Assembly: GCA_964350945.1 (NCBI GenBank)
Contig: CAYGLF010000010.1
Coordinates: 1 to 49,895, forward strand
Direction of reading: 5' to 3'
DNA length: 49,895 bases
Source of the DNA: CAYGLF01 sp964350945
GTDB taxonomy: Bacteria > Chlamydiota > Chlamydiia > Chlamydiales > JAAZZY01
The notes under the pieces were generated by a model that saw nothing but the letters and a program-made list of their open reading frames with translations, did no database searches and had not been told where the DNA came from. The first letter of the stretch is position 1. Every line of letters begins with the position of its first letter. The position numbers and the translations under genes were made by a program. Of this stretch, positions 8,909 to 17,631 are shown piece by piece.

Positions 8909-9325
8909 CTAATTAGAGGTTATTGGTTCATTGCTCAAAGGCGCGCTTTTATTAGGCGTAATAATATTGCCATCTTTGTCAATTCGAAGCGATGAAGCAA
9001 AAAATTGTTGTTCATTGGGATCGTAGTCGACATCAAATTTATTACCCCAGGCATCTAAGATAGTTTTATCTTTATGCGAGATCTTAACGAGAGGAGATTC
9101 AATCACCTCAGTTTCCCACGAGCTTTTCAAAGACTCAACGTCTTGGTCTAGCTGGGCAATATTTAAAACAGTTTCAATCTTTTTTTTCGTCTCTTGAGTT
9201 TTGAAACTGCGCCCTTTGTCAAGAGCTCCTCGTAGGTTAAGGGCTAAAGCAGAGCCGACGACTCCGACTAAAACGATGACGAGCATCATTTCTATTAAGG
9301 TTAAAGCATGGCGTTGGTAGACCAT
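8909..9325 (-). CDS. gspG: Type II secretion major pseudopilin GspG
   Basis: GspG polymerises into the periplasmic pseudopilus that pushes substrates through the secretin. The 138-residue length is normal. The N-terminus is MVYQRHA followed by LTLIEMMLVIVLVGVVGSAL, the conserved assembly helix with Glu5. The C-terminal part has the GspG core (LDAWGNKFDVDYDP), where the W-G-N region and nearby acidic residues form the calcium site in characterised GspG. A strong Shine-Dalgarno sequence (AGGAGGA) precedes the ATG. It sits nine bases after gspF. The -1 residue is Ala, not Gly, which is a variant shared in kind by the other pseudopilins of this locus. Confidence 0.92.
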   Translation of the reverse strand: MVYQRHALTLIEMMLVIVLVGVVGSALALNLRGALDKGRSFKTQETKKKIETVLNIAQLDQDVESLKSSWETEVIESPLVKISHKDKTILDAWGNKFDVDYDPNEQQFFASSLRIDKDGNIITPNKSAPLSNEPITSN

Positions 9326-9333
9326 AAGTCCTC

Positions 9334-10515
9334 CTATATGGCTAAGGAATTAATATCCGTTAAGGGGATTAAGATGGCGAGCATAATCACTCCAATGATA
9401 AGCGCCATCCCCATGAGAATGATTGGAGACAAAAGAGTTAAAAACTGTTTCATCTTTTTATCTACATTTTCCTCATAAATCAAAGAGAGCTTATCAAAAG
9501 AAGCAGCTAGTTCACCAGAATTTTCTCCAATAAAAATCATGCGAGTAAGTAAATGGGGAAATACAGGGTTTTTTCTAAGCTCTAAGCTTAAAAAAGAGCC
9601 TTCAGCAACTTTTTCTTCCACGTTTTCTAAAGCTTGATACAATACTTGATTGCGATTCAAACGTTTTGCAAGTTTCAAAGCTTCTAAAAGAGCGACTCCT
9701 CCCTTTAAAAGAAGTGCCATGGTTGATGACCAACGAGTAAAGGCGAGCTCTAAAATCATCTGCTTTAAAATAGGCACTTTGAGTAATAGCTCATCTCTTT
9801 TTTTTCTTAAGTTAAATTTTTGGATTAAAAAGCGCATCGACCCAGCTAGAGAAAGTATCAAAGCCAAGTAGATGGGTCCTATTTTTTTAATATGGTGAGA
9901 GCTGTTAATGACTGCACGTGTAAATGCTCCTGTTTTAGAGAGGTCAAAAAGCGTCTCCAAAGAGGGGAGAATGTAAAATAAAAGTAGAGCAATTAAAAAA
10001 AAGCAAAAAACCACTAAAATAAGAGGGTAGATCAGCGCAGAATGCAATTGCTTTTGAAGTTTCAATTCGCGGTTTGCTTCTTTATAAATACGACGCAAAG
10101 CCTCATCTAAACGACCACTTTCTTCACCCATTTCTACAAGAGTACAGTAGAGAGAATCAAAATATTCAGGATATCTTTTGATGCATTCAGAAAAGCTTTT
10201 ACCTGCCTTTAAATGCTCGGTAAAGCTGTGGAGAATGCCAAAGAGATTGCTATTAGAAAATTGATCTTTAAGCAATTCCAAACTTTCAAAAAGAGGTAAG
10301 TCTGCTTCTATAAGCTGCGCAAGCTGCTGAGTGAAATATAAAAGAGTTTCCTTAGAAATTTTAAGATGACGTTTTGTTTTCCGCTCTTTAATTTCTAAAA
10401 AAGAAATGCCCATTTCAAAGAGTTTGAGTTTGGCATCTTGCAGCGATAGGCATTCGAGGTTTGATCGGTAAATTTTTCCAGCGGCGTCATAGGCGCGATA
10501 GTGAAATAAAGCCAT
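9334..10515 (-). CDS. gspF: Type II secretion inner-membrane platform protein GspF
   Basis: GspF is the polytopic inner-membrane platform that couples the GspE ATPase to pseudopilus assembly. This 393-residue protein has the two repeated T2SF domains (about residues 60-180 and 260-385) and three membrane helices: LVVFCFFLIALLLFYILP near 165-185, a second near 210-228, and the C-terminal ILMGMALIIGVIMLAILIPL. The typical YPE..DSLYCTLVEMGEESGRL block (around residues 107-130) and its counterpart MIFIGENSGELAASF (around 327-341) are clear. The start lies two bases after the gspE stop. No defects are seen. Confidence 0.95.
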   Translation of the reverse strand: MALFHYRAYDAAGKIYRSNLECLSLQDAKLKLFEMGISFLEIKERKTKRHLKISKETLLYFTQQLAQLIEADLPLFESLELLKDQFSNSNLFGILHSFTEHLKAGKSFSECIKRYPEYFDSLYCTLVEMGEESGRLDEALRRIYKEANRELKLQKQLHSALIYPLILVVFCFFLIALLLFYILPSLETLFDLSKTGAFTRAVINSSHHIKKIGPIYLALILSLAGSMRFLIQKFNLRKKRDELLLKVPILKQMILELAFTRWSSTMALLLKGGVALLEALKLAKRLNRNQVLYQALENVEEKVAEGSFLSLELRKNPVFPHLLTRMIFIGENSGELAASFDKLSLIYEENVDKKMKQFLTLLSPIILMGMALIIGVIMLAILIPLTDINSLAI

Positions 10516-10516
10516 C

Positions 10517-12109
10517 TTATAAATCCTCTCCCATGCCCTGAGCCACTCTTAAAACTTCTTCGACAGTGGTCTTTCCTTCTAAAATCAACTTACAACCCTG
10601 CTCTTTAAGAGAAACCAAACCCTCACTGGCTGCATATTTTTTTAATAAGGTGCTGTCAGCTGATTTGGAGATGTGTTGTTTAACCTTTCCAGAAACGGGC
10701 ATCAGCTCATAGATCCCCTGACGTCCTATATAACCTGTCTGATAGCATTTTGGGCACCCCTTCCCTCGGTATAGGAGTGTGCCTTGAGGAACCGTTAAAT
10801 TTAAGCTTTCCAGATCCTTTTTTGTAGGGGTGTATTCTTCGATGCAATGGGGGCATAAAGTGCGCAACAAGCGTTGTGCTAAAATGCCAACCACACAAGA
10901 TGAAATCAAATAGGGTTCAATCCCCATGTCTACTAAACGGGTGACTGCAGAAGGAGCATCGTTGGTATGGAGGGTGCTAAAAACAAGGTGGCCAGTTAGT
11001 GCTGCTTGAATCGCAATTTGTGCAGTTTCCAAATCACGAATTTCTCCAATCAGAATAACATCGGGGTCTTGTCTTAAAATATGTCGTAAACCAGCAGCAA
11101 AGGTTAGGTTGATTTTAGGGCGCACGCTCATCTGTGCAATTTTTGGGATTTTGTATTCGACAGGGTCTTCGATAGTCATGATATTGAGAGAGTCATCATA
11201 AATCTCCGAGATAGCACTATAGAGAGTGGTGGTTTTTCCGCTTCCCGTAGGTCCCGTTACCAAAATGATTCCCTCACTGCGGTGGATCATTTTTTCAAAA
11301 GCCTGGCGAATCAGATGGTTCATCCCCAGCTTATCAAAACCAAGTAGAAGGTTGTTTTTGTCTAAGATACGAAGGACCATCCGCTCATTATTTGAAATGG
11401 GAATGGTGCTGACTCTAAAGTCAATTTCACGGGTGCCAGACTTAAGCTTAATACGTCCATCTTGAGGACGTCGCATCTCAGCAATGTCTAGCTGAGCCAT
11501 TACTTTAAGACGGCTCATAATATGAGACTTGTAGTGAGAGGGGATGGTATGACGATTTTGTAAAACACCATCAATACGGTAGCGAATGCGAAGGGTATCC
11601 TCAAGAGGTTCAAAGTGAATGTCAGAGGCATCTTGCGTGACAGCTTCTTGAATAATGAAGTTGAGCAAGCGAATAGAGGGGGCAGATTCTTGTTCTGAGT
11701 TAAGGAGGTCATAAATTTCTGTATCTGCATCTTGAGAGGTTTTAGATTCTAAATTTTGAATGAGCTTAGAAGCTGCTCCCTTTTCATGGTGAAAATAGTG
11801 ATCTATCCAATCTAATAGCTCCAGCTGTGGGCAGTAGTAAAACTGAACAGGCACATCAAAGATAAAAGAAAGCTCTTGCTCAACCTGTAGTTGGAAAGGG
11901 TTGGAGGTGGCAATTAAGCAAATGCCATCTTGGATTTTCAAAGGGAGTATCTCTTCTTTTTTACAGCGGCTATAAGGTAGAGAGTGCCAGGCAGGTTCGA
12001 TATTCCAAGAGTTTTGTGCTGCTTTTGGGATGTCAAAATAGGCTACAAGAGATTCAATGTCGTGATCTGAATCAATATCTTGAAAGGGGTTTTTTATAGA
12101 ATTAAGCAT
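10517..12109 (-). CDS. gspE: Type II secretion ATPase GspE
   Basis: A hexameric cytoplasmic ATPase that powers pseudopilus assembly. It has 530 residues. The N-terminal GspE domain is followed by the catalytic core with Walker A GPTGSGKTTTLYSAI (about 283-297), the Asp box, Walker B VILIGEIRD, and the His box STLHTNDAPSAVTRLVDMGI. The four-cysteine zinc motif, CPHC then CPKC, is intact. The ATG overlaps the 3' end of gspD by eight bases, so the genes are coupled. Everything needed for activity is present. Confidence 0.97.
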   Translation of the reverse strand: MLNSIKNPFQDIDSDHDIESLVAYFDIPKAAQNSWNIEPAWHSLPYSRCKKEEILPLKIQDGICLIATSNPFQLQVEQELSFIFDVPVQFYYCPQLELLDWIDHYFHHEKGAASKLIQNLESKTSQDADTEIYDLLNSEQESAPSIRLLNFIIQEAVTQDASDIHFEPLEDTLRIRYRIDGVLQNRHTIPSHYKSHIMSRLKVMAQLDIAEMRRPQDGRIKLKSGTREIDFRVSTIPISNNERMVLRILDKNNLLLGFDKLGMNHLIRQAFEKMIHRSEGIILVTGPTGSGKTTTLYSAISEIYDDSLNIMTIEDPVEYKIPKIAQMSVRPKINLTFAAGLRHILRQDPDVILIGEIRDLETAQIAIQAALTGHLVFSTLHTNDAPSAVTRLVDMGIEPYLISSCVVGILAQRLLRTLCPHCIEEYTPTKKDLESLNLTVPQGTLLYRGKGCPKCYQTGYIGRQGIYELMPVSGKVKQHISKSADSTLLKKYAASEGLVSLKEQGCKLILEGKTTVEEVLRVAQGMGEDL

Positions 12110-14423
12110 GTTTAAACAGTTGCTTTAAAGAAAGTCGGTAGCTGCTCTCTTTTTGTAAAGCCTTAGACTCTAATAGTTTTTTTAAAAGCTCAGGAGAATC
12201 TCCAGGCCTTTTTTTTAGATCAACCGAGCGAATTTTTTCAAATTCATCCGCAGGATCTTCTACAACACGAGGAGTTATAAAAATAAACATCTCTGTGCTT
12301 CGGTCATTGAGGGTTGTAAAACTAAAGAGTTTTCCAAGTCCTGGGATGTCCCCTAAAAAAGGGACTTTATCCACATGATCTTCAGAGTTTTTGCGTCTAA
12401 GCCCTCCTAAAATGAGAGTCTCTCCATTTGCAATCCGCACTTGATTTTGAATATGTCGGCGGTTGACATCAGGTCGATTGTCGACCGATGAGGTGGTCGT
12501 GTCAAAGGTAATATTGGTATCAAGAGTTATGTAGTGCTTGCAATCATCTTCATCATTGCCAAAATTAACTGTTGGGGTAATCTGGATAAAAGTTCCATAC
12601 TGGGCGCGAACAAAAGTATTGCTGATGGTCCCTGTTCGAGGATCTTCAACCGTCCCCATATTCACCGACTGCTCCTCAATTAAATCAATGACAGCAGGAG
12701 TTTGATTGACCGCAGTTACCGTTGGATTAGAGTGAACGTAGATGTCGTCTTGAGAGATTAAGAAATTGTAGGCAAAGTTAAAGGCAGGGAAAACCCCTTG
12801 TGTTTTCTTGCGTCCAAAGAAATAATCTAAGATTCCTGGTGATGAGCGTTTGTCTTTGTCAACAAACCAATTAAAGCCCGCATTGGTGCTTGTAGACTGG
12901 TCTCCTAGCTGAAATAAATTTAAACCAAACTGTGTTTGATCATCAATTTTTTTCTCAAAGAGAAGCACTTCAATTTGGACCATTTTCTTGGCAATATCTA
13001 GCTTTTTAGTCAGTTCTTTAATTTTAGCCAAATGACACTGTTTGACAACCATAATAATCACCCCCGCCTTGGAATCCACAATAAAGTTGGGGAAAGTCTC
13101 CTTAGGAGCGTTCTCTTTAGGAGCCAAGGGGGGACGAGCAGGCGGAGGATTGACGGTCAGCTGCGGTGTATTTTGGCAAATAGGGGGAATTGTCCCTTGT
13201 CTTGAATTACAAGGGGCCTTACTCGGGCTTGCATTGGGCTGGAAGGCATTTTCAATCTCTTCAGAGTCTATTTGCTGAACAATCATTTGGTAGACTTGCT
13301 GCAAGGTGCTCGCCAGCTCGTAGGGATCAGAATATTTACAAGTATACCAATAAACACTCATCTGATCAGGATCAGAAACTTGAGAGTGAATTTCTGCTAA
13401 AAGATGGTCTGCTTTATCTAAATCTTTTTGTGAGCCCATCACTAAAAGGTGTTGCTTCATGGGAAGCATAAAAAGAGGAGGTGTTTCTGATTTTCCCGTT
13501 TCAAAAGAAGTGTCCGCAAAACAAGCAGAGAGAATTGCTTGTAATTCTTCTACAGGGATCTTCTCGACGCTAATGAGCTTGTACGTTTTTTCTTGTTGGT
13601 GTTCGCGAATAAAGTCGACGAGTTTGTTAAGCTCTAAAATGGATTGAGCCTCTCCAACCATGACAATGCATTGGTCAATGACTTGCATATAAGTGGATCT
13701 TTCGTTCGTAAATTTTTTCAAAAACTGATGAACTTTTGCAAGCTCAGAACCTTCTAGTGCAAGTACATAGCAAACCCGCTGGAAGGGGTCTATTGCTAAA
13801 AGGTCTTCAGGTTTATGGGCAATGTATTTCAAAGAAGTTTGCTGATTGCCAACATTCCAATACAGTGTTTTTACAAAGGAGTTTAAAGGCTTAATACCAA
13901 TCCCATTTTGTAAACAAATTAGCTCTACAATTTCTTCCCAAGAAGCGCGGGGAATAGGCAGCGAAGAGCATAAGTTTACTTGAATCTTGGCCATTTCCGA
14001 AGGGATCACATACAAGTAGTTTGAGGAAGCATAATCGATAATAAGCTGCTCTAGTGAAAGTTCGCTCTCATGCATAAGAGAAAAAGGCTCTTCATCATTT
14101 TGTAAAGCACTTACCTTTCGAAAAGCCTGCTCTTTTTCAAACAAATCATTTTTAAGGCTCTGAGATTTTTTTAATAGAGGCTCTATCTTTTCAGGAGATG
14201 TTTTTGACTGAACACTTAACGCATGTGAGCGTGCATATACCTCTTTAAGTTGTTCACGGATCTTCTGCATTTCAAGGTCTAAAGAGCTGGCGTCATCATG
14301 GATGTGATCAGTAGCTTGGTTAGAGAGTCGTTGTTTTTTTTCTGCGATTGACTCCCCAAAAAGAAGGGGGGGGGCAGTGCAGAGCAAGATAGACAAAAAA
14401 ACAAACTTATAAAAACGATCCAT
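12102..14423 (-). CDS. gspD: Type II secretion outer-membrane secretin GspD
   Basis: A 773-residue secretin that would form the outer-membrane gate of the type II system. It has a signal peptide (FVFLSILLCTAPPLLFG), an unusual coiled-coil-rich stretch at about 25-105, then N-domains, a proline-rich insert at about 395-440, and a C-terminal secretin domain at about 470-735. The secretin signature VPFLGDIPGLGKLF is present, followed by EMFIFITPRVVED. It is the first gene of the minus-strand operon gspD-E-F-G. The coiled-coil region and proline insert are features I associate with chlamydial secretins. No pilotin gene is evident nearby. Confidence 0.95.
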   Translation of the reverse strand: MDRFYKFVFLSILLCTAPPLLFGESIAEKKQRLSNQATDHIHDDASSLDLEMQKIREQLKEVYARSHALSVQSKTSPEKIEPLLKKSQSLKNDLFEKEQAFRKVSALQNDEEPFSLMHESELSLEQLIIDYASSNYLYVIPSEMAKIQVNLCSSLPIPRASWEEIVELICLQNGIGIKPLNSFVKTLYWNVGNQQTSLKYIAHKPEDLLAIDPFQRVCYVLALEGSELAKVHQFLKKFTNERSTYMQVIDQCIVMVGEAQSILELNKLVDFIREHQQEKTYKLISVEKIPVEELQAILSACFADTSFETGKSETPPLFMLPMKQHLLVMGSQKDLDKADHLLAEIHSQVSDPDQMSVYWYTCKYSDPYELASTLQQVYQMIVQQIDSEEIENAFQPNASPSKAPCNSRQGTIPPICQNTPQLTVNPPPARPPLAPKENAPKETFPNFIVDSKAGVIIMVVKQCHLAKIKELTKKLDIAKKMVQIEVLLFEKKIDDQTQFGLNLFQLGDQSTSTNAGFNWFVDKDKRSSPGILDYFFGRKKTQGVFPAFNFAYNFLISQDDIYVHSNPTVTAVNQTPAVIDLIEEQSVNMGTVEDPRTGTISNTFVRAQYGTFIQITPTVNFGNDEDDCKHYITLDTNITFDTTTSSVDNRPDVNRRHIQNQVRIANGETLILGGLRRKNSEDHVDKVPFLGDIPGLGKLFSFTTLNDRSTEMFIFITPRVVEDPADEFEKIRSVDLKKRPGDSPELLKKLLESKALQKESSYRLSLKQLFKHA

Positions 14424-14698
14424 AGCCTACTAAATATTGAAAAAGACGCGGCGAGTTTAGCAAGAAAATTTAAATAACCTCAATACAAAACCAGGAAAAA
14501 AGTGATGCAATGGTTTTTGTGTTTACTCGATTCTGATTGTAAAAAAAAGGATCCTTAAAGAACGTATTTTTCAGATTGGTGGAATCTAATGCAGGTAATA
14601 GTGCCATTTCCTTTGTTTCATAAATGCTCCTGATGATTTTATTTTTCTAAAATAATACATCTTTTTACATTTTTCTTAATGGGGAGCAGTATACAAGC

Positions 14699-15076
14699 CT
14701 GGTTACAAAGGCTTTGAACCAAGCTCTGTACTCACGTGATATCCATGAAAGTTTAATACATCACTCAGACAGAGGTTGCCAATATACAAGTCTTGAATTC
14801 AAAGAGTCAGCCAAAAGCTACGGTATAAATTTAAGTATGAGTGGAAAAGGTTACTGCTATGATAATGCAGTCTCAGAAACCTTCTTTCATGCCCTGAAAA
14901 CAGAGGAAGTTAACCTTTGTAAATATAGGATTAGGGAAGAAGCTAAAAACAGTATTTTTGAAGACATCGAGGTTTTTTATAATCGAGAGAAGTTACATTC
15001 GACTCTAGGATATGTTTCCCCAGAAGCGTTTGAAAAGGCTTGGGCAAATGAAACTCAAGTGCAAAAAGTAGGATAA
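14699..15076 (+). mobile_element. IS3-family transposase remnant (C-terminal part of OrfB)
   Basis: The reading frame from about 14699 gives the C-terminal half of an IS3-type integrase: LIHHSDRGCQYTS with the second catalytic Asp, then GKGYCYDNAVSETFFHALK with the catalytic Glu, and the terminal HSTLGYVSPEAFEKAW. The first Asp, the N-terminal helix-turn-helix and OrfA are absent, and no terminal inverted repeats are visible. The element is therefore dead. A TTG at 14714 is the only nearby start and has no ribosome binding site. It marks the left end of a debris zone between gspD and the toxin-like gene. Confidence 0.85.
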
Positions 15077-15175
15077 TTAAAATATATGTTCTAACTGTCT
15101 AAAAAAAGGTGGCAATATCACGTCTAAAACAAGTTTAATAATATTCTTTATGTCTTGATGAGATAGTTCCATAAA

Positions 15176-15490
15176 TTAATTCCTAAATTGAAAGTCTTTT
15201 ATTGGGATACGTGCTTCAGGAGCGTTTTTTAGCACCAGATTTCCTAGTTGATCATAAGCCTTCCCGCTGTTTCTTTGAATGACATAAGGATTTTGTTGGT
15301 AAGGGTGTGGGCTGTGTGGCTTCCCTGGCATGAGTCTGACTGAAATGTGTGTATTTGTGGGGTGTATATATTTTATGCCGGCTCCTTTATCTGTTATCTG
15401 AACCACAAAGTTATCAGGTATCCCCTTAGGTCTAGGGAAAGTGGGGATTCCGGCTTCCTGGATTAATGCTCTAATCTTTAGCTCTGACAT
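15176..15490 (-). CDS. Small toxin-like protein, resembling polymorphic-toxin C-terminal domains
   Basis: 104 residues, soluble, no signal. The central and C-terminal segments (GIKYIHPTNTHISVRLMPG, then a proline-rich HSPHPYQQNPYV and the end APEARIPIKDFQF) resemble a domain I remember from the C-termini of RHS and other polymorphic toxins, here as a free-standing protein. That recollection is not proof, and the activity is unknown. It starts 20 bases downstream of a frameshifted XRE antitoxin-like gene on the same strand, an order consistent with an antitoxin-toxin pair. Its Shine-Dalgarno sequence is weak. The IS3 remnant lies downstream. Confidence 0.55.
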   Translation of the reverse strand: MSELKIRALIQEAGIPTFPRPKGIPDNFVVQITDKGAGIKYIHPTNTHISVRLMPGKPHSPHPYQQNPYVIQRNSGKAYDQLGNLVLKNAPEARIPIKDFQFRN

Positions 15491-15510
15491 TGCTTTATGC
15501 GTGTAAGGTT

Positions 15511-15857
15511 TTAAAAACTCTCTAGCCTTTCTTTTCTTTTCTTTTTAGGGCGAGCTTCAATTGAATGTGAATTACCAAAACCCTTATGAATTACCTCTAA
15601 TAACCTTAAGCTCGCACCACTTGGAGATCTTTCAGCGGCTTCCCAAGCCTGTACGGTCTTCGTGCTTACGTTTAAAACCATAGCAAAAATGGGCTGGGAG
15701 TAGTTCATTTTTTTCTAATCTTTTTGATATCTCTTGCTGAATAATTGTGCGGAGGAGGAGGTAGCTCAATTGAGTTAGTGCGAAGGGTCATCTTGCCGTC
15801 CTTATGTGAAACAGCCTCACTCAGTCCTTCTTTTAATACTTCAAAAAAGTCGTTCAT
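15511..15857 (-). pseudogene. XRE-family (NadS/HigA-like) antitoxin split by a frameshift
   Basis: Two frames together make one typical antitoxin. The first (ATG at 15857, 50 codons, stop at 15707-15705) gives MNDFFEVLKEGLSEAVSH to SARDIKKIRKK. The second continues from 15708 with MNYSQPIFAMVLNVSTKTVQ and AWEAAERSPSGASLRLLE, the helix-turn-helix of HigA/NadS-type regulators. The frames meet at a run of seven A on the coding strand (15714-15708); one more A would restore a protein of about 115 residues, which is the normal family length. It is either a pseudogene, a sequencing error in a homopolymer, or a slippage site. No RelE/HigB toxin gene lies upstream; a toxin-like gene lies downstream. 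Confidence 0.75.
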
Positions 15858-15870
15858 ATACCCTCATTTA

Positions 15871-17622
15871 TTATTCTTTCTTAAAAAAATTCACCTGAGG
15901 GAAGGTCAGGCTGAACGTGGTGCCTTCTCCCATTTTTGATTGCACTAAGATAGTCCCTTGTAGTTTTTCTATGATTGTTTTTACAATTGAAAGTCCGAGC
16001 CCTGAGCCTCCAAGCTTGCGCGTGCGCGCTTTGTCTACTCTGTAAAATCTATCAAAAATATGTGCGAGATCATTGGTTGGAATGCCGATGCCATTGTCTG
16101 CAACGGTTAACAGAACTTCTGTTTCATTCGATGAAAGGTTAATTTGTATGCAGGGTTTTTTTAAGTTATACTTGATGGCATTTTCAATTAAATTGGATAA
16201 AGCTCTTTGCAGCAAATAGGGATCTGCCATCACCACAGTGGGATTAGATGTTTCATCGTTAAGCTCAATATCTACCTCTTTGTGAATAGAGCAAATATTG
16301 ACCATGCAGTCGTTTAAAATAAGTTTTAGGTCACATTCTTTTAATTGTGATAGAGGTAAATTCTCAATATCAGCAAGTGTTAAAAGACTTTTAACAAGTG
16401 CTTCCATTCGTTGGCAGTTAGACAAAATTTTATGGGTGATCTCCTTTTGGATGGTAAGGTCTAGTTCAGGATGATCATGAAGCGTCTCAGCGTACCCTTG
16501 AATGACAGTGATCGGTGTTTTAAGTTCATGAGAAGCATTGGCGATAAAAGCTTTTCCCATGTCAATAATTTGAAACAAATTTGATTTATCTTGTAAGACT
16601 AAAGTAGCTCCTTGATCTTGGTTGGGCGAGACAATAACCCCGAGAGGGATTGTCGTATCACCACCTTGCAAGTCGAGTGTATCGTAGATGGTTTTATTTT
16701 TTTTCTGACAATCTTCTAAAAGGGAAAAGCATTTAGCAGATTTGAGTAAAGATACGTGATTGTGAAGGAGAGCATCTCTTGGAAGGTTAAACATTTTAAC
16801 AGCAACGTCATTGACAAATGTAATATTCATCTGCCCATCGACGGCAACCACCCCTTCAGCCAAAGAGTTTAAGACCTTAGCTGTTTGGTTCCTCTCATCA
16901 GTTAAGGTTGAAATTTGGGTTTGGATGCGGTCAGATAAAGAGTTGAGGGTATCTGCTAGCTGGACAAAATCACGAGTGGTCCTTTTTTCTTCAAAAATAA
17001 TATGAGGGAGGTGCTCATCGAGCCCCTCTTGGTAAGGCCTGATTTTTTCGATGATCGTCTGGATAGGTTTGGTAAGCAATGTGATGATCATCCACGTCAT
17101 TAAGCTAAAGAGCACCAAAATTCCGATGCCGAATTTAATTAAAACAACCTTGAAATTTTGGGTAAGGTCGTTGATTTGTTTGATAGGGAAAGCGGTTCGA
17201 AGGATATAGGTTGTTCCCTGAAACTCAAAGGCCTGGGCAATGTATGCAAACTCTTCACCAAAATGATAAGAGTAGTCTTCGTGGTAGCCGATCCGATGGC
17301 TAATAGCGTCTTCGATTTCTGGGTGCCTTTTGTAGAGAGGGAGTGCTGAGCGGTCGGTGTGGGATTCATACAAGATGCGGCCATCTTTAGAAAGAAGGGT
17401 TACTCTAAAAAATACTAAGGATTGATGCGCGCTTAGAATGTCAATCATCCCCTGGATATTATTCGATTTTGAAAGGGTTGTGATCACTTGCTCTGTGCGC
17501 TCTTCTAGCACCACTCGTATAGCCTTACGTACTGACTTTGAAGAATATGGGAACACTAAGATCAAAAAGAATAAAAAGACGACCAGATAGGAAAAAAAGA
17601 TTTTTTGTCTAAAATTGAGCAT
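15871..17622 (-). CDS. PhoR-like sensor histidine kinase
   Basis: A membrane sensor kinase of 583 residues: TM1 (about 10-28), a periplasmic sensor domain, TM2 (about 163-185), HAMP, a PAS domain (about 255-345), then HisKA and HATPase_c. Catalytic motifs are complete: H-box NASHELKTPITV (His near 364), N-box NLIENAIKY, G1 DNGIGIP, F-box FDRFYRVDKAR, G2 GGSGLGLSIV. This is the PhoR architecture used for phosphate or envelope signals. No response regulator gene is adjacent, so the partner is elsewhere. It follows parB by nine bases and may be co-transcribed with it. Chlamydia species have few kinases; this type fits a larger chlamydial genome. Confidence 0.93.
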   Translation of the reverse strand: MLNFRQKIFFSYLVVFLFFLILVFPYSSKSVRKAIRVVLEERTEQVITTLSKSNNIQGMIDILSAHQSLVFFRVTLLSKDGRILYESHTDRSALPLYKRHPEIEDAISHRIGYHEDYSYHFGEEFAYIAQAFEFQGTTYILRTAFPIKQINDLTQNFKVVLIKFGIGILVLFSLMTWMIITLLTKPIQTIIEKIRPYQEGLDEHLPHIIFEEKRTTRDFVQLADTLNSLSDRIQTQISTLTDERNQTAKVLNSLAEGVVAVDGQMNITFVNDVAVKMFNLPRDALLHNHVSLLKSAKCFSLLEDCQKKNKTIYDTLDLQGGDTTIPLGVIVSPNQDQGATLVLQDKSNLFQIIDMGKAFIANASHELKTPITVIQGYAETLHDHPELDLTIQKEITHKILSNCQRMEALVKSLLTLADIENLPLSQLKECDLKLILNDCMVNICSIHKEVDIELNDETSNPTVVMADPYLLQRALSNLIENAIKYNLKKPCIQINLSSNETEVLLTVADNGIGIPTNDLAHIFDRFYRVDKARTRKLGGSGLGLSIVKTIIEKLQGTILVQSKMGEGTTFSLTFPQVNFFKKE

Positions 17623-17631
17623 TGGTAAAGC

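Noticed and set aside
13042..13647. Several plus-strand frames inside gspD
   Set aside because: Shadow frames opposite a conserved secretin gene.
15745..15939. Plus-strand 64-codon frame opposite the antitoxin start
   Set aside because: It overlaps both the antitoxin N-terminus and the kinase C-terminus antisense; no support.
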